Notes under the pieces: generated by a model
The model's database searches: none
What the model was told of the DNA's origin: nothing
Seen by the model: only the letters and a program-made list of their open reading frames with translations
Position numbers and translations under genes: made by a program
Shown: piece after piece, positions 1 to 9,378 of the stretch
Numbering within the stretch: the stretch's first letter is position 1
How the letters are laid out: each line of letters starts with the position of its first letter
Assembly: GCA_032718475.1 (NCBI GenBank)
Contig: JAUCBJ010003911.1
Span: 1-29,224, forward strand
Length of the DNA stretch: 29,224 bases
Source of the DNA: Nemertoderma westbladi
Lineage: Eukaryota > Xenacoelomorpha > Nemertodermatida > Nemertodermatidae
Reading direction: 5' to 3'

Positions 1-1
1 A

Positions 2-150
2 CGAGTAAGCTTCTATGAACCACCTTTTACTAATACTGGTGTAGATTTATTTGGCCCTATAATTAATTATACGGTATGGTGGCAGCAGTAGTACGTAAGG
101 TACTGTTGTGTGCTGTTGCTTTTATGTAATTTCTGTCATAAACCGTATAC
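2..150 (+). pseudogene. BEL/Pao-like integrase remnant at the window edge
   Basis: Reading from base 2 gives an open stretch of about 31 codons containing PPFTNTGVDLFGPI, which resembles the first catalytic block of BEL/Pao (and some Ty3) integrases, where the aspartate of the GVD motif is the first D of the D,D,E triad. It hits a stop near position 95, and cysteine-rich residues reminiscent of the following FTCL block reappear in another frame up to about 150. Nothing convincing of the second D or the E block follows, so this is a truncated, decayed fragment. The rest of the element would lie to the left of the window. Assignment to BEL/Pao rather than Ty3 is inference from one short motif. 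Confidence 0.45.
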
Positions 151-580
151 CCTATAGCTAGTTAAAGACCTGTGGCCGAATTATTGCTGGAAATATTAGC
201 TAACTATTAATTTTTCTCAGTGGGTCACTAGTAACAAAATCTTTGACCATGAACCCACGACATCACCATGACACCACGGCATTTAATATTTAATATGGGT
301 CAGTATCTCTATCGGAGTCAAACGTTGTGGAATACGTTAGTGTGGTTTAGTGAGTCATGTAAAGTCTCATGTTTTTCATCAGGAATTAGTGTAGCGACAG
401 TGATAATGCAGTAATTGATTATAATACTGTACAAAGAATGATTGAAGGAAGCTTGGGAATACAACAGTAATATTATATGTGATATATTGATATCACAAGA
501 ATATAGTAAACAGTAACACATAATAACAACAATCAATAAGGCGAGGCAAATAGGCCTGTTACGGTAAATATATAGGCAGT
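151..580. other. no gene recognised
   Basis: AT-rich DNA. A 72-codon minus-strand frame (318-536) is hydrophobic and low in complexity and has no recognisable domain; I treat it as chance. Confidence 0.5.
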
Positions 581-695
581 GATTTTTTATGTCCTTTTAT
601 TTGACTTTTTTTGTCATTTTTTTTTTACGAATTATGCATAATGACTTTTGTTGTCCTTTTAATGACTTTTATTGTCCTTTTAATGACTTTTTATG
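581..695. repeat. 21-bp T-rich tandem repeat
   Basis: Two exact-length units beginning AATGACTTTT and ending GTCCTTTT occupy 640-660 and 661-681, followed by a partial unit to about 695. Looser GACTTTT/GTCCTTTT blocks extend back to about 581. This looks like a small slippage-generated array. Confidence 0.7.
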
Positions 696-930
696 TATGT
701 ATTTCTTCAAACTGTCAGACTGCTGATTTCTGGACTGTCAGACAGTTGATTTCACAATGCCTGTGCCAAAACATTCCATGATTCCATGATTTATAGACTA
801 TGAGATAGATTTCCATATGCGCCTGTGGTAAAAAGACTCTATATTTAATAGTTTGTGGTTGTTGTCGATAATCGATTACCACATGACGTAGCAAAACACT
901 CATTTTATAGCCAAAAACAATTACCAATTA

Positions 931-1828
931 ATGGAAAGGAGCAGGTTAAGGCCGAGTTTTCTAACCAAAACAATAAACAGTCACTTTACCAAATCAGCGA
1001 AAGGAGCAGGTTACAGAGACGGGATTTTCTAACCAAAACAATAAACGATCACTTAACTAATTGAGGGAAAGGAGCAGGTTACAGAGGCGGGATTTTCTAA
1101 CCAAAACAATAAACGATCACTTAACTTATTGAGGGAAAGGAGCAGGTTACAGAGGCGGGATTTTCTAACCAAAACAATAAACGATCATTTAACTAATTGA
1201 GGGAAAGGGACAGGTTACAGAGGCGGAATTTTCTAACCAAAACAATAAACGATCACTTAACTAATTGAGGGAAAGGAGCAGGTTACAGAGGCGGGATTTT
1301 CTAACCAAAACAATAAACGATCATTTAACTAATTGAGGGAAAGGGGTAGGTTACAGAGGCGGGCCTTTCTAACCAAAACAATAAACGGTCACTTTACCAA
1401 TTCATGGAATGGAGCAGGTTACAGAGGCGGGATTTTCTAACCAAAACAATAAACAATCATTTAACTAATTGAGGGAAAGGAGCAGGTTACAGAGGTGGGA
1501 TTTTCTAACCAAAACAATAAACGATCATTTAACTAATTGAGGGAAAGGAGCAGGTTACAGAGACGGGATTTTCTAACCAAAACAATAAACGATAACATTA
1601 CCAATTGAGAGAAAGGAGCAGGTTACAGAGGCGGGATTTTCTAACCAAAACAATAATAACGATAACATTACCAATTGAGGGAAAGGAGCACGTTACAGAG
1701 GCGGGATTTTCTAACCAAAACAATAAACGATCACTTAACTAATTGAGGGAAAGGAGCAGGTTAAGGCCGGATTTTCTAACCAAAACAATAAACAGTCACT
1801 TTACCAAATCAGGGAAAGGAGCAGGTTA
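931..1828. repeat. 68-bp minisatellite, about 13 units
   Basis: The landmark GGAAAGGAGCAGGTTA recurs at about 933, 998, 1067, 1134, 1201, 1270, 1338, 1406, 1473, 1541, 1610, 1680, 1748 and 1813, an average period of about 68 bp. Most units read AGGTTACAGAGGCGGGATTT then TCTAACCAAAACAATAAACG. The first unit and the last complete unit share a different variant (AGGTTAAGGCCG near the start, CAGTCACTTTACCAAATCAG near the end), while inner units are more alike. A 69-codon frame at 855-1064 is only a shadow of the array. Confidence 0.95.
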
Positions 1829-2950
1829 TCCGTAACACTACTCAGACAGTAGTCATGATCCATTATTGATTATAAAACTAATACAGTAATAGGCCTAAAT
1901 TATGTGAAAGGTATATCCACATTTTCCACAATCCTGCAATCCAGTTTGGCCTATCTGCCTATCAATTATTTAAAATTTATTAGCACAACCGGTAGGCCTA
2001 CCATTACCGTATTTAAATGGTAGGCTACACAGTAGGCCTATAGCAGTACCGGTGCCGGTACCGGTACTAAAATACAGAAATACCTGCTTTATACCTACAT
2101 CTGTACATACATAATACAGCAAAATAGTGCTATATATACTAACAGACTAATACCGGTACTGATAGCCTGAGAGAACAGCAGTAGAGAAACCGGTAGCATG
2201 GAACCTAACATTAGACTTTTGGAGGACATAAAAAATAAAAAAAAAGGACAAAAAAAGGATTTAAACGGACAATAAAAATTATTGCGAAATATATATAATA
2301 GCAATAATGAACAAGGCTAGGTAGGCTGTGTCACTGTGTCAGTACTACTGTAGGTCGGGCAGATAGGTCACAGTACGGTAACTACTGTATATCTTAGGGA
2401 TGAAAGACAAACCACCCAGGCCATTGCAGAATAATATAGCGGGCTGCCGCCCCCAGACAGTCGTTATGGAATCTAAAACTAAAAAACCATGGACAGGATG
2501 TCCCAGAGCCTGAAGAATTATTGGGGCCAACAAAATAGAATTGTCAAGCAAAACCCAATCTATTTTTTATATCAATATTTTTTCAATCTATTATAGAGCA
2601 AAACTCAATCTATAAAGCTTCGGTCTCCCCTATCTGGGCACAGTTTTTACTTAATGAATCAATTGGGTAATTGTGGTGATGTAGAGTGTAAACTAAAGCG
2701 GATTCAACGTATTTATACTGACAAAAAGACTTGATGAGAGTAATGAGATGAGGGACTGTCGAAAAAAAATGTTATTATAAAATTTAATGTTAAGTCGAAT
2801 TGATCCATCTAGTTTGTATTTAGAGATCCAGTTATGACCATGCTTGTCAATAGGGAGATCAGTACTGATGGGTAGAAAATTAATTGGTTACTTACCTAAG
2901 ACAATGAGATCAATAAATCTCATCCATTTATGTAAATATGAAAAATAGTC
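1829..2950. other. no gene recognised; short palindromes
   Basis: Non-coding in appearance. It holds a TACCGGTA-type palindrome cluster (2045-2068), TAGGCCTA-type palindromes (about 1990-2040), A-rich tracts (2226-2260) and an isolated GGGCTGCCGCCCCC hairpin (2441-2454) that matches the core of the array at 17908. The frames of 60-70 codons on the minus strand have no recognisable features. Confidence 0.5.
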
Positions 2951-3515
2951 ATCATCCACATACGTCTTCCGAAACCGAAACCGAGACTCCTCCATGGTCT
3001 CCTTCCAGCCCCGCACACCCACTCTGTCTCCGAAACCAAGACTCCTCCATGGTATCCTTTCACCCCCGCACACCCCACTCCGTCTCCGAAACCGAGACTA
3101 CTCCATGGTATCCTTCCACCCCTGCACACCCCGCTCTGTCTCCGAAACCGAGACTCCTCCATGGTCTACTTCCACCCCCGCACACCCACTCCATCTCCGA
3201 AACCGAGACTCCTCCTTGGTCTCCTTCCACCCCCGCACACCCACTCCATCTCCGAAACCGAGACTCCTCCATGGTACCCTTCCACCCCTGCACACCCCAC
3301 TCTGTCTCCGAAACCGAGACTCCTCCATGGTCTACTTCCACCCCCGCATACCCCGCTCCGTTTCTGAAACTGAGACTCCTCCATGGGCTCCTTCCACCCC
3401 CATACACTCCACTCCGTCTCTGAAACCGAGATTCCTCCATGGTCTCCTTCCACCTCCGCACACCCGCTCCATCTCCAAAACCGAGACTCCTCCATGGTCT
3501 CCTTCCGCCCCTGGG
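2950..3515. repeat. 55/56-bp minisatellite with CCATGG in nearly every unit
   Basis: CCATGG (CCTTGG in one unit) recurs at 2992, 3047, 3103, 3159, 3214, 3269, 3325, 3381, 3437 and 3492, so units are 55 or 56 bp and there are about ten. Each contains CCGAAACCGAGACTCCTCC. Neither length is a multiple of three, so the reading frame rotates from unit to unit, and long open frames of up to 176 codons appear on both strands with the same peptide words in different frames. Those frames are artefacts of a stop-poor repeat. The right edge abuts, on the minus strand, the C-terminal end of the retroelement gene at 3500-4315, and one frame of the unit (WRSLGFGDGAG) resembles that protein's terminus. Confidence 0.95.
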
Positions 3516-4315
3516 ACACATTGAAGCAGCCCAAACTGCAATCGCCACCTCACAGCACCCAACACAACCCCAACCATCGCTGCCTCATCCCCACCCGTTT
3601 TGACACAAGTGTCTCTGCAAGGTGTTTAATGAACATCTGAGCCTTTGCCCCCCAAACACCATCAGTTGAGGACACGATGAGGGAAGGTGAAGTGAATACG
3701 AGTCTCGCAGGGCTCGTGATTGTGGGCCCGCTTGACATGTTCCCTTTGGGTGAGTAAGGTCTCGGCAGAGGCATTTGATCGAACATAGAAAGCAGAGTCG
3801 AGACTTATAATCGAAATGTCGAAAGACACCGCAACCTGGTTCGCCTTTAGAACACCTCTAGAAACCAGATCTGCCCGCACTCCATCGACTGCCTGTCCGT
3901 TAGAGTCCAGGTGACCTCTGGACAAGGTGACCTCCTGCTCAACATTAGATGAGCCAAAAGCCTCTGCAAGGAGGTCAACAAAGATGTCCCTAACCTCATC
4001 ATGCCGACGAATAACCAGGCCACCAACCTTACAGCTAAGGGCATGCGTTGTGCTAAACGCATCACCACACACCCCTCACAATTAACGGGAAGGTCAGGCT
4101 GTGAGAGGCAGTAACGCAGAGCGAGGTCATCACGGAATGAGTGCGGGTTTAGATCAGTGTGGTCAATGGGCGATGGTTGGGCTGCGAGCCAGCCACCGGT
4201 CTTGTGCTGTGCTGCCCGATTTACTGTACGACTCTGGTCTGGAGGAAGATCCTTGTGTGCTTCGACGAATTGGGCTTTGCAGGTGTTATCCAGGGTCTTC
4301 CTGCATTCGTAGAAT
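3500..4315 (-). pseudogene. 3' part of a retroelement protein: Cys/His cluster plus nuclease-like domain
   Basis: Read on the minus strand from about 4310, the frame gives a segment ending RDDLALRYCLSQPDLP, then NCEGC. After a small frame slip it continues CGDAFSTTHALSC, then KVGGLVIRRHDEVRD, an acidic helix ending EQEV, GVRADL and FDISII. A further slip near 3690 leads to STDGVWGAKA and IKHLAETL, and another to RWRLQFGLLQ, finishing CPRGGRRPWRSLGFGDG at about 3500. From memory this order (CxGC, HALxCxxGG, RHxxxRD, an aspartate in RxDL, FDxxxx, then DGVxGxEA) belongs to a widespread family of retroelement-associated proteins in marine invertebrates. The Cys/His cluster followed by E...D...D looks like the CCHC plus PD-(D/E)XK endonuclease tail of RLE-type LINEs, but that class assignment is inference. 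No RT domain is seen upstream, so the copy is 5' truncated and decayed. Confidence 0.6.
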
Positions 4316-5713
4316 GAATAGATACGAAATAGATATATTGGATAGGATTACCGCTGTTGCCAACCAACTTATAAAATAAATAACACAATCCAGAATTTTG
4401 TGTATTTATTAGATAGAATAAATGGCCTACAGCGAATGATCGTTCTTGCAATCTTTGAACGCCTATATCTCTGCTCTTTCTCAATGAAATTCAGACATTG
4501 TTACATATTTGTAATCCTTGCAACGCAAGCTTTTTAATGATATGAAAAATTACGACTAATGTGAAGAATGGCCAAGAATGGAGGGTGCGATTTCGCAAAA
4601 GACACTAACTTTTTAAAACGCTAATAAAAAAAATTTAAAGGCAAAATCGACTAATGCTGTGGATCATCATTATAAATAATTGGATCTGGCGTTTTGTACC
4701 ATAAGGCTTTGCTTTGGATGTGATCCGCTAACCACAATACAATATAATGCAAAAGTCTATTTTCGTGAGTTATTTGGCTTAATTTTAGAATCGCCTTACG
4801 CCACATTTCATTGTGTCAACAGTCCCCACTTATCTGAAAAAAGTAAAATATGTCAAAAACAACACAAAAAATATTGCGACAAAAAAATAAAATAAAAATT
4901 GTCCTATAAGTAAACATCATGCTGCAGTTGAAATAATATAGTTCATTTATGTAATCATAAAAAGTATAATAATAATTAAATATTTGCGCTTTGAAACTCT
5001 TTCACCAATTTTCTAATAAATATACCTATTTATGCACTGTGAGCCATAGAATTTCGCCAAAACAAATTGAAATATTTGGTTAGAATATTGTTTGCTTAGA
5101 AGACGCGGTCAATGAACCTACTCCATTCTCTTAATGTTTTAAAGGAAATAAAATTAATTATTTAACCCACTAACTATGTAAGCACATATTTGGTCTTAGC
5201 GATAATTTTGCGCCATTAAGTAAGTAGGTGTGCCACAATGGGTTCGCAACAACAACAAATTCCTAACATTGCTGCTGCATTCTGATAAGGAAATCCCAAT
5301 GGTAGTTGAGAGATGCGGTGCATTGTCCACCAGCTTCCAAGGCCAGGCTCATTTATTATAGATATAAAACTAATAAGTTTTTTCCTGGTTCTCCCATTAT
5401 TGTCCGAAGATGAATCTTTTGTAATATACCTAATTACATGCACAGAATTTAATTGTGAAATTGACAGAATAGCAGTTGCCATTTAGCAAACAAGCACAAT
5501 CTATCTACAATGATAAAGCGGTTTTGGTAATTTACTTGAACTCACATGGCGAGGAAGAACGTATTTTGGTTATAAATTTTATGAAATTTGTGTACATTGT
5601 TCGATATGAACTTGTGTGTATTATTTTATATTCGTCATTTTATTTCGGTACCTTCAACGGATAACATATCATACTGCACGTACATACATCATCTGCATAG
5701 GCTTGTATTCCTT
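4316..5713. other. no gene recognised
   Basis: AT-rich, stop-dense DNA. Open frames at 4680-4895, 5216-5482 (minus) and 5476-5664 are 60-90 codons with no recognisable motif or consistent coding bias. I found no element boundaries or RNA gene. Confidence 0.5.
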
Positions 5714-5793
5714 GGGATCTAAATACTCCCGGGATTTAAAGACCCCGGGATTTAAAGACCCCGGGATTTAAAGACCCCGGGATTTAAAGACCC
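5714..5793. repeat. 16-bp tandem repeat with SmaI-type CCCGGG junctions
   Basis: GGGATTTAAAGACCCC is repeated at 5731, 5747, 5763 and 5779, with a diverged unit at 5714. Each junction creates CCCGGG and each unit contains TTTAAA, so the array is rich in short palindromes. It lies about 10 bp left of the 50-bp unit that flanks the copia insertion. Confidence 0.9.
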
Positions 5794-5804
5794 GTAGAGT
5801 CTCA

Positions 5805-5854
5805 GTATCTAATGACATGAGACCAGGGTAGATGCTCATTAGTCTTGGGGGACA
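5805..5854. repeat. 50-bp unit, left copy
   Basis: The unit starts GTATCTAATGACATGAGACC and ends AGTCTTGGGGGACA. The same 50 bp with one visible A/G difference is at 11117-11166. With the copia element and one GTATC copy removed, the two units become directly adjacent, so the pre-insertion site held a head-to-tail pair. Confidence 0.9.
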
Positions 5855-5859
5855 GTATC
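5855..5859. repeat. target-site duplication GTATC (left)
   Basis: GTATC directly precedes the TG that opens the left LTR and also directly follows the CA that closes the right LTR (11117-11121). Five bases is the usual target duplication size for Ty1/copia integrases. Confidence 0.9.
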
Positions 5860-6014
5860 TGTTAATGCGATATAATAACAAGCATATTGTAAAGCATATT
5901 GCACTAGGTAATACCGTACCGGTATCCCTTTACTGTCTGACTACTGTACCACTAATACTGTCAAGCTTACACATGTAAAACATAGTTCAAATCTCCCGCT
6001 AATCCTCATTCACA
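5860..6014 (-). repeat. 3' LTR (left), 155 bp
   Basis: Begins TGTTAATGCG and ends CTCATTCACA on the plus strand, so it has the canonical TG...CA termini on either strand. By eye it is identical base for base to 10962-11116. It contains the perfect inverted repeat ATACCGTACCGGTAT (5911-5925), a motif also scattered in the surrounding genome. Confidence 0.95.
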
Positions 6015-6191
6015 TACTCCCATAACTTTCTAATAATATTAATAGGTAACCACCTCAGTTCACATATTAAGTAAATAAAAAATTACCAAGTAAATCTCAA
6101 CCCGTCACACTTGCGATAGCTCCCCAAAAATATTTCATTATTCAAATTTAAACTTGGGACATTGGAGTTATTATAGCATCAAAACATAAAT
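6015..6191 (-). other. copia 3' untranslated region
   Basis: Lies between the RNase H stop and the 3' LTR. The bases immediately before the LTR on the minus strand (ATGGGAGTA) are only weakly purine-rich, so the polypurine tract is poor or unusual. No other feature is seen. Confidence 0.6.
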
Positions 6192-7049
6192 TCATTTAAA
6201 TTTCCATTCATGCCTATCATATGTAGCTGATCGTCGTAGAGCCCATTTGATAGACCCGACATTAGCTCCTTGTTTGGTGAGAACGTTTGCGATTTGCAGA
6301 TTGGTGGGAACCCAGATGATATCTGAAAGTTCTTTGTGAGCCAACATTTCTCTCAGAATCGCAATATCTATTCGTAGTCGCTTGTCTCGAACTGATGTTA
6401 AGGAGTGAGTGGCTTCATACAATGATTTACTATCAGTTAGGGCTGTTATGGGTATATCTATATTACCTATCAATTCCTTTATGAATTGAGATTGTAGAAA
6501 TGCTGATTCGACAGCTTCTACCATTTCAACCGTTTCCGCCGCCAGCAAACATTTAACTAAGCGTCGAATACGCTTACTATGCCACAATATGATGGATGCT
6601 TTGTTGTTATTACCGAGAAGTATCACAATGTGGCCACCCTGAGATCCACCGTCAGGTAAATTACCCAAACTCGCATCACTATAACATAGTATTTCGAGAT
6701 GATTTGGTTCTCCAAGATTATGCAGATGAATAGATAAGTCATTGTATTTCAATCTTTTTATTGTTTTTATTGTTCTCAACAGATGCCCAATGTTAGCGCT
6801 CCTAGAAAAGCATGCCAGTTGACAAGAGTTAAATGAAGCATCGAGCCGACATTGTGTAGTTGCCCAGTTTAATTGGCCCAACAAACCTTTATATTCTCTG
6901 GCTTCATGATCAGTTAGAGGACTTTCTCTCACGGAAATTCGGTCGGATGGTACTTCAATGTTACCGGCATTAATATCTTGTCCATATTTTGATAAATTAA
7001 TTGTAACGCAATCTCTGTCTTGCTTTAAATCTAGACCAAGGTATTTCAT
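6192..7049 (-). pseudogene. copia pol, 3' part: end of RT and RNase H
   Basis: The frame opens at MKYLGLDLKQD, which corresponds to the YLGI block that follows the RT palm in copia proteins. The RNase H domain follows: CYSDASLGNLPDGGSQGG (first catalytic Asp), HSKRIRRLVKCLLAAET (Glu), LTDSKSLYEATHS (second Asp), then DKRLRIDI and IWVPTNLQIANVLTKQGAN near the C terminus. RNase H would remove the RNA strand during reverse transcription in the virus-like particle. The domain looks uninterrupted to its stop at 6192. It is out of frame with the RT segment at 7069-7434, so as it stands it would not be made as part of Pol. The ATG at 7049 is an internal methionine and not a real start. Confidence 0.88.
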
Positions 7050-7068
7050 GACAACACTAGATTCATAG

Positions 7069-7434
7069 CTAACAATATGTAGATTTCAATCGATCGATAA
7101 TATTAATTTTGAAGAAATCATCTCCAGCCCAAACCATGTCATCAACGTGGATTACTATTATTCCATTGAGTTTATTGTTACAATGAGAATAAAATATAGC
7201 TGTATCGAATTGTGATTTCTTTACATTCAGTTTAGTAAACTCCTCAACGACTCTCAGATACCACTTTCGTCCCAATTCATTGAGACCATAAACCAAATGA
7301 TTTAGTCTCCATAGAAATGCAGTATGCGATTCTTTTGGTGGGAGAATATATACATCCCTCTCCATGGGAATTCCTTGCAGATATGCACTCTTTATATCAA
7401 TGACATTAAGCCTCCATCCAAATGTTGAAATCAA
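7069..7434 (-). pseudogene. copia pol, reverse transcriptase palm
   Basis: Contains the two RT hallmark blocks of Ty1/copia: VIDIKSAYLQGIPMERDVYI (first catalytic Asp) and IIVIHVDDMVWAGDD (a YVDD-type box, here HVDD). LVYGLNELGRKWY lies between them and corresponds to the usual LYGLKQ region. It is in the same frame as 7510-7845 and the integrase frame, separated from them only by TGA codons. It ends at a stop caused by a single-base frame change near 7070-7085, after which the protein resumes in the frame of 6192-7049. The role would be synthesis of the element's cDNA. The replacement of the usual tyrosine by histidine before VDD is notable. Confidence 0.88.
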
Positions 7435-7509
7435 TATTAAACATACTCTAAGTGAGTCTTTATAGCATGTTGGTGATTCAGTTCTGCCACAGCCATCGTC
7501 CTCAAACCC

Positions 7510-7845
7510 TCAAACACAGATATGAGCCTTTAACTGTACTCCATCATTCTTCAATTTCTCCGTTAGAACCCATTTGGTGGATATTGCGTATTGACCAGCA
7601 TCTTCTACCTCGACATATGTCTTCATGTCTATCCACTTCTTTAATTCTTCTTCCTTTGCACGATCAAAACGTTTCATATTATCATCCACATCACTTGAAA
7701 TAAATGTATCTGTTACAGTTTCCTCTGAAGCTTCCTCTGCATCTACCGTATTGTTCTTGGTTCCATCTGAAACAGTGTTAGTTCTCCACTCTTTAATGTC
7801 ATCTCTAAAACTCTTACAATATTGCTCACCCGCTGCATTTTCCAT
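7510..7845 (-). pseudogene. copia pol, linker and RT N-terminal part
   Basis: Lies between two in-frame TGA codons. It starts in the integrase-RT linker (MENAAGEQYCKSF, inside the frame and not a true start), continues through KEEELKKWIDMKTYVEVED (the RT entry block where an amphipathic helix precedes the palm) and STKWVLTEKLKND, and ends KAHICV just before TGA (7510-7512). In related copia proteins the sequence around the stop reads ARLVARGFE-like. The stop therefore replaces an arginine, best explained by CGA changed to TGA, and the histidine fits a second CpG-type change. After the stop, GFEDDGCGRTESPTC continues in frame towards 7434. Confidence 0.82.
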
Positions 7846-7884
7846 ATTTATAAAATGCCAAAATTTACCAGTAGCTTTACCACC

Positions 7885-9378
7885 TCATCCTAGAATCTTA
7901 GCTGACTTCCATTTATCTGAATTATATTCCAGATATTCTATATTCTCATTAGTGCGTGGTAACTTTGTCTTTGTGTTTTCTTGTGTTTCGTCTTTTCCAA
8001 TACTCAGAGTGGATGTTCCTTCAAAACTATTAGCAGCAGCATCTGGTGAGTAGCCAGGTATATTCGACAGATTGTTCTCATTCATATCAGAATCATCATC
8101 TGAAGTTTCGATTACTTTGTTATTCACATTACAATTCAATGATGTTATTTCGTCATTTTTAGCATTCACATTAACCAGTTGTAGACGACATGGATGCACT
8201 CTTAAATATTGGCCGCCATGTTTAACCAATACCATTTTATTGTCCACTCCAAGCACTTTTGCTGGCCCTTTCCATGCTGTTGAATTATTGCGTTTGTAGT
8301 ATACCTCTTCACCATTTGTAAATATGTAATCGGAATAAGCTCTCGTTTTTCTGCTGAGTGCCCGCCGAAGTTTTTCACAACTTTCTTGGCGTATGAAAGA
8401 CTCTCTGGCCAAGTGGAGAGCATTTAGGTTATCCCTAACTATACTACTACTACATGCGGAACCGTCAGCTGGTAATTTATTCACGAAGTTTGATGGGAAA
8501 TTTGGATTTTTCCCAAACACCAAAACATTAGGAGTGAAACCGTAAACATTGATCAAAGAATTTTTGGCGGATATTGCCCATTGTACAGCCAAGTTTAAAT
8601 TAACAGGGGATTGGAATACAATTTTTTTGATGCAATTCGCTAATATTCTGTTGTGTCTTTCAACAAGCCCATTCGACCAAGGGCTTTCTGCTGCGGTGGT
8701 GAGAACCCGAATGTTAAATTTTTCACATAATTCAAGCAATTCTCCATTGTTGAATTCGCCCCCGTTGTCCGAGAGGAATTTCATTGGTGCACCAAACAGC
8801 CGAATCCAATAATCAAATATATTTTCAACGATTGTCTCTTTGCATTTATTATTAATCAAGGCAGCTTGAGAGAACCTTGTGGCGTGATCAACAAAGTGAA
8901 GAATATGAAAACCAGGTCTAATTTCTTTCAGATCCATTCCAACTGTTTCATTGAATGTATTAGCTAATGGGAACCCAACTACAGGTTTCAAAGGAGCTGA
9001 TTTGAAGCGCTTACATATATCGCACTGTTTTGTAACATCATCTATGATCGAGTTTATGAGTATAGAACTATAGCCAGCATCCGAAATTAGTTCTTTTAAT
9101 CGACTAGCTGGAGGATGTGCGAACTGTTTATGAAGTTTATTTATATCTTTTTCTAACTCATTTTTGTCTTTTCCTTTCAGTGGTGAAGTAAATAGAATCT
9201 GTTTAGTATTTTCTACCATCAACTCCTTGGAACGGTACAAGGCTAAACAATAATGCCCAGTTGAAGAAATGATTAGGTCTAATTTTTCTCCAAGGAGTTC
9301 TATTTTATCTTCATTGAAATTTATTTTTCCGTTGCCTTTTTTTAATCGCAGATCTAGACAAAAGAAGAGGTATATCAC
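7885..9378 (-). pseudogene. copia pol, integrase
   Basis: A 497-codon frame. An HHCC zinc-binding domain uses H83, H88, C119 and C122 (HKQFAH ... CDICKRF). The catalytic core has D149 (GMDLKEI), D204 (SDNGGEF) and E240 (GLVERHN), a D,D35E arrangement. A C-terminal region contains WKGPAKVLGV and VKHGGQYLRVHPCRL, probably a small DNA- or chromatin-binding fold. Integrase inserts the cDNA and creates the 5-bp target duplication. The first residues overlap the end of the gag-protease frame, so the listed start is not a real initiation site: Pol would be reached from Gag by a frame change at A7 (9337-9343). The frame ends at TGA 7885-7887, where relatives have an arginine before GKATGK; GGKATGKFWHF continues in frame after it. 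Confidence 0.9.

Noticed and set aside
581-2345. A non-autonomous transposon with inverted ends enclosing the 68-bp array
   Set aside because: The supposed ends are low-complexity T-rich and A-rich tracts without precise complementary termini or a target duplication.
2610-2745. Possible LINE RT thumb remnant on the plus strand (SPIWAQF, KLKRIQRIYT)
   Set aside because: Only short, frame-shifted similarity to the YGSPIW and LERIQRR blocks; too weak to list.
2938-3577. Long overlapping open frames of up to 176 codons on both strands over the 55/56-bp array
   Set aside because: They follow from a stop-poor tandem repeat. The same peptide words rotate through different frames, and both strands are open.
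5216-5664. Possible small genes in opposite orientation (88 and 62 codons)
   Set aside because: No domain, no coding bias and no splice or promoter context; the DNA is AT-rich with many chance frames.
7452-8812. Plus-strand frames of 83, 142, 75 and 87 codons opposite copia pol
   Set aside because: They are antisense shadows of the integrase and RT frames.
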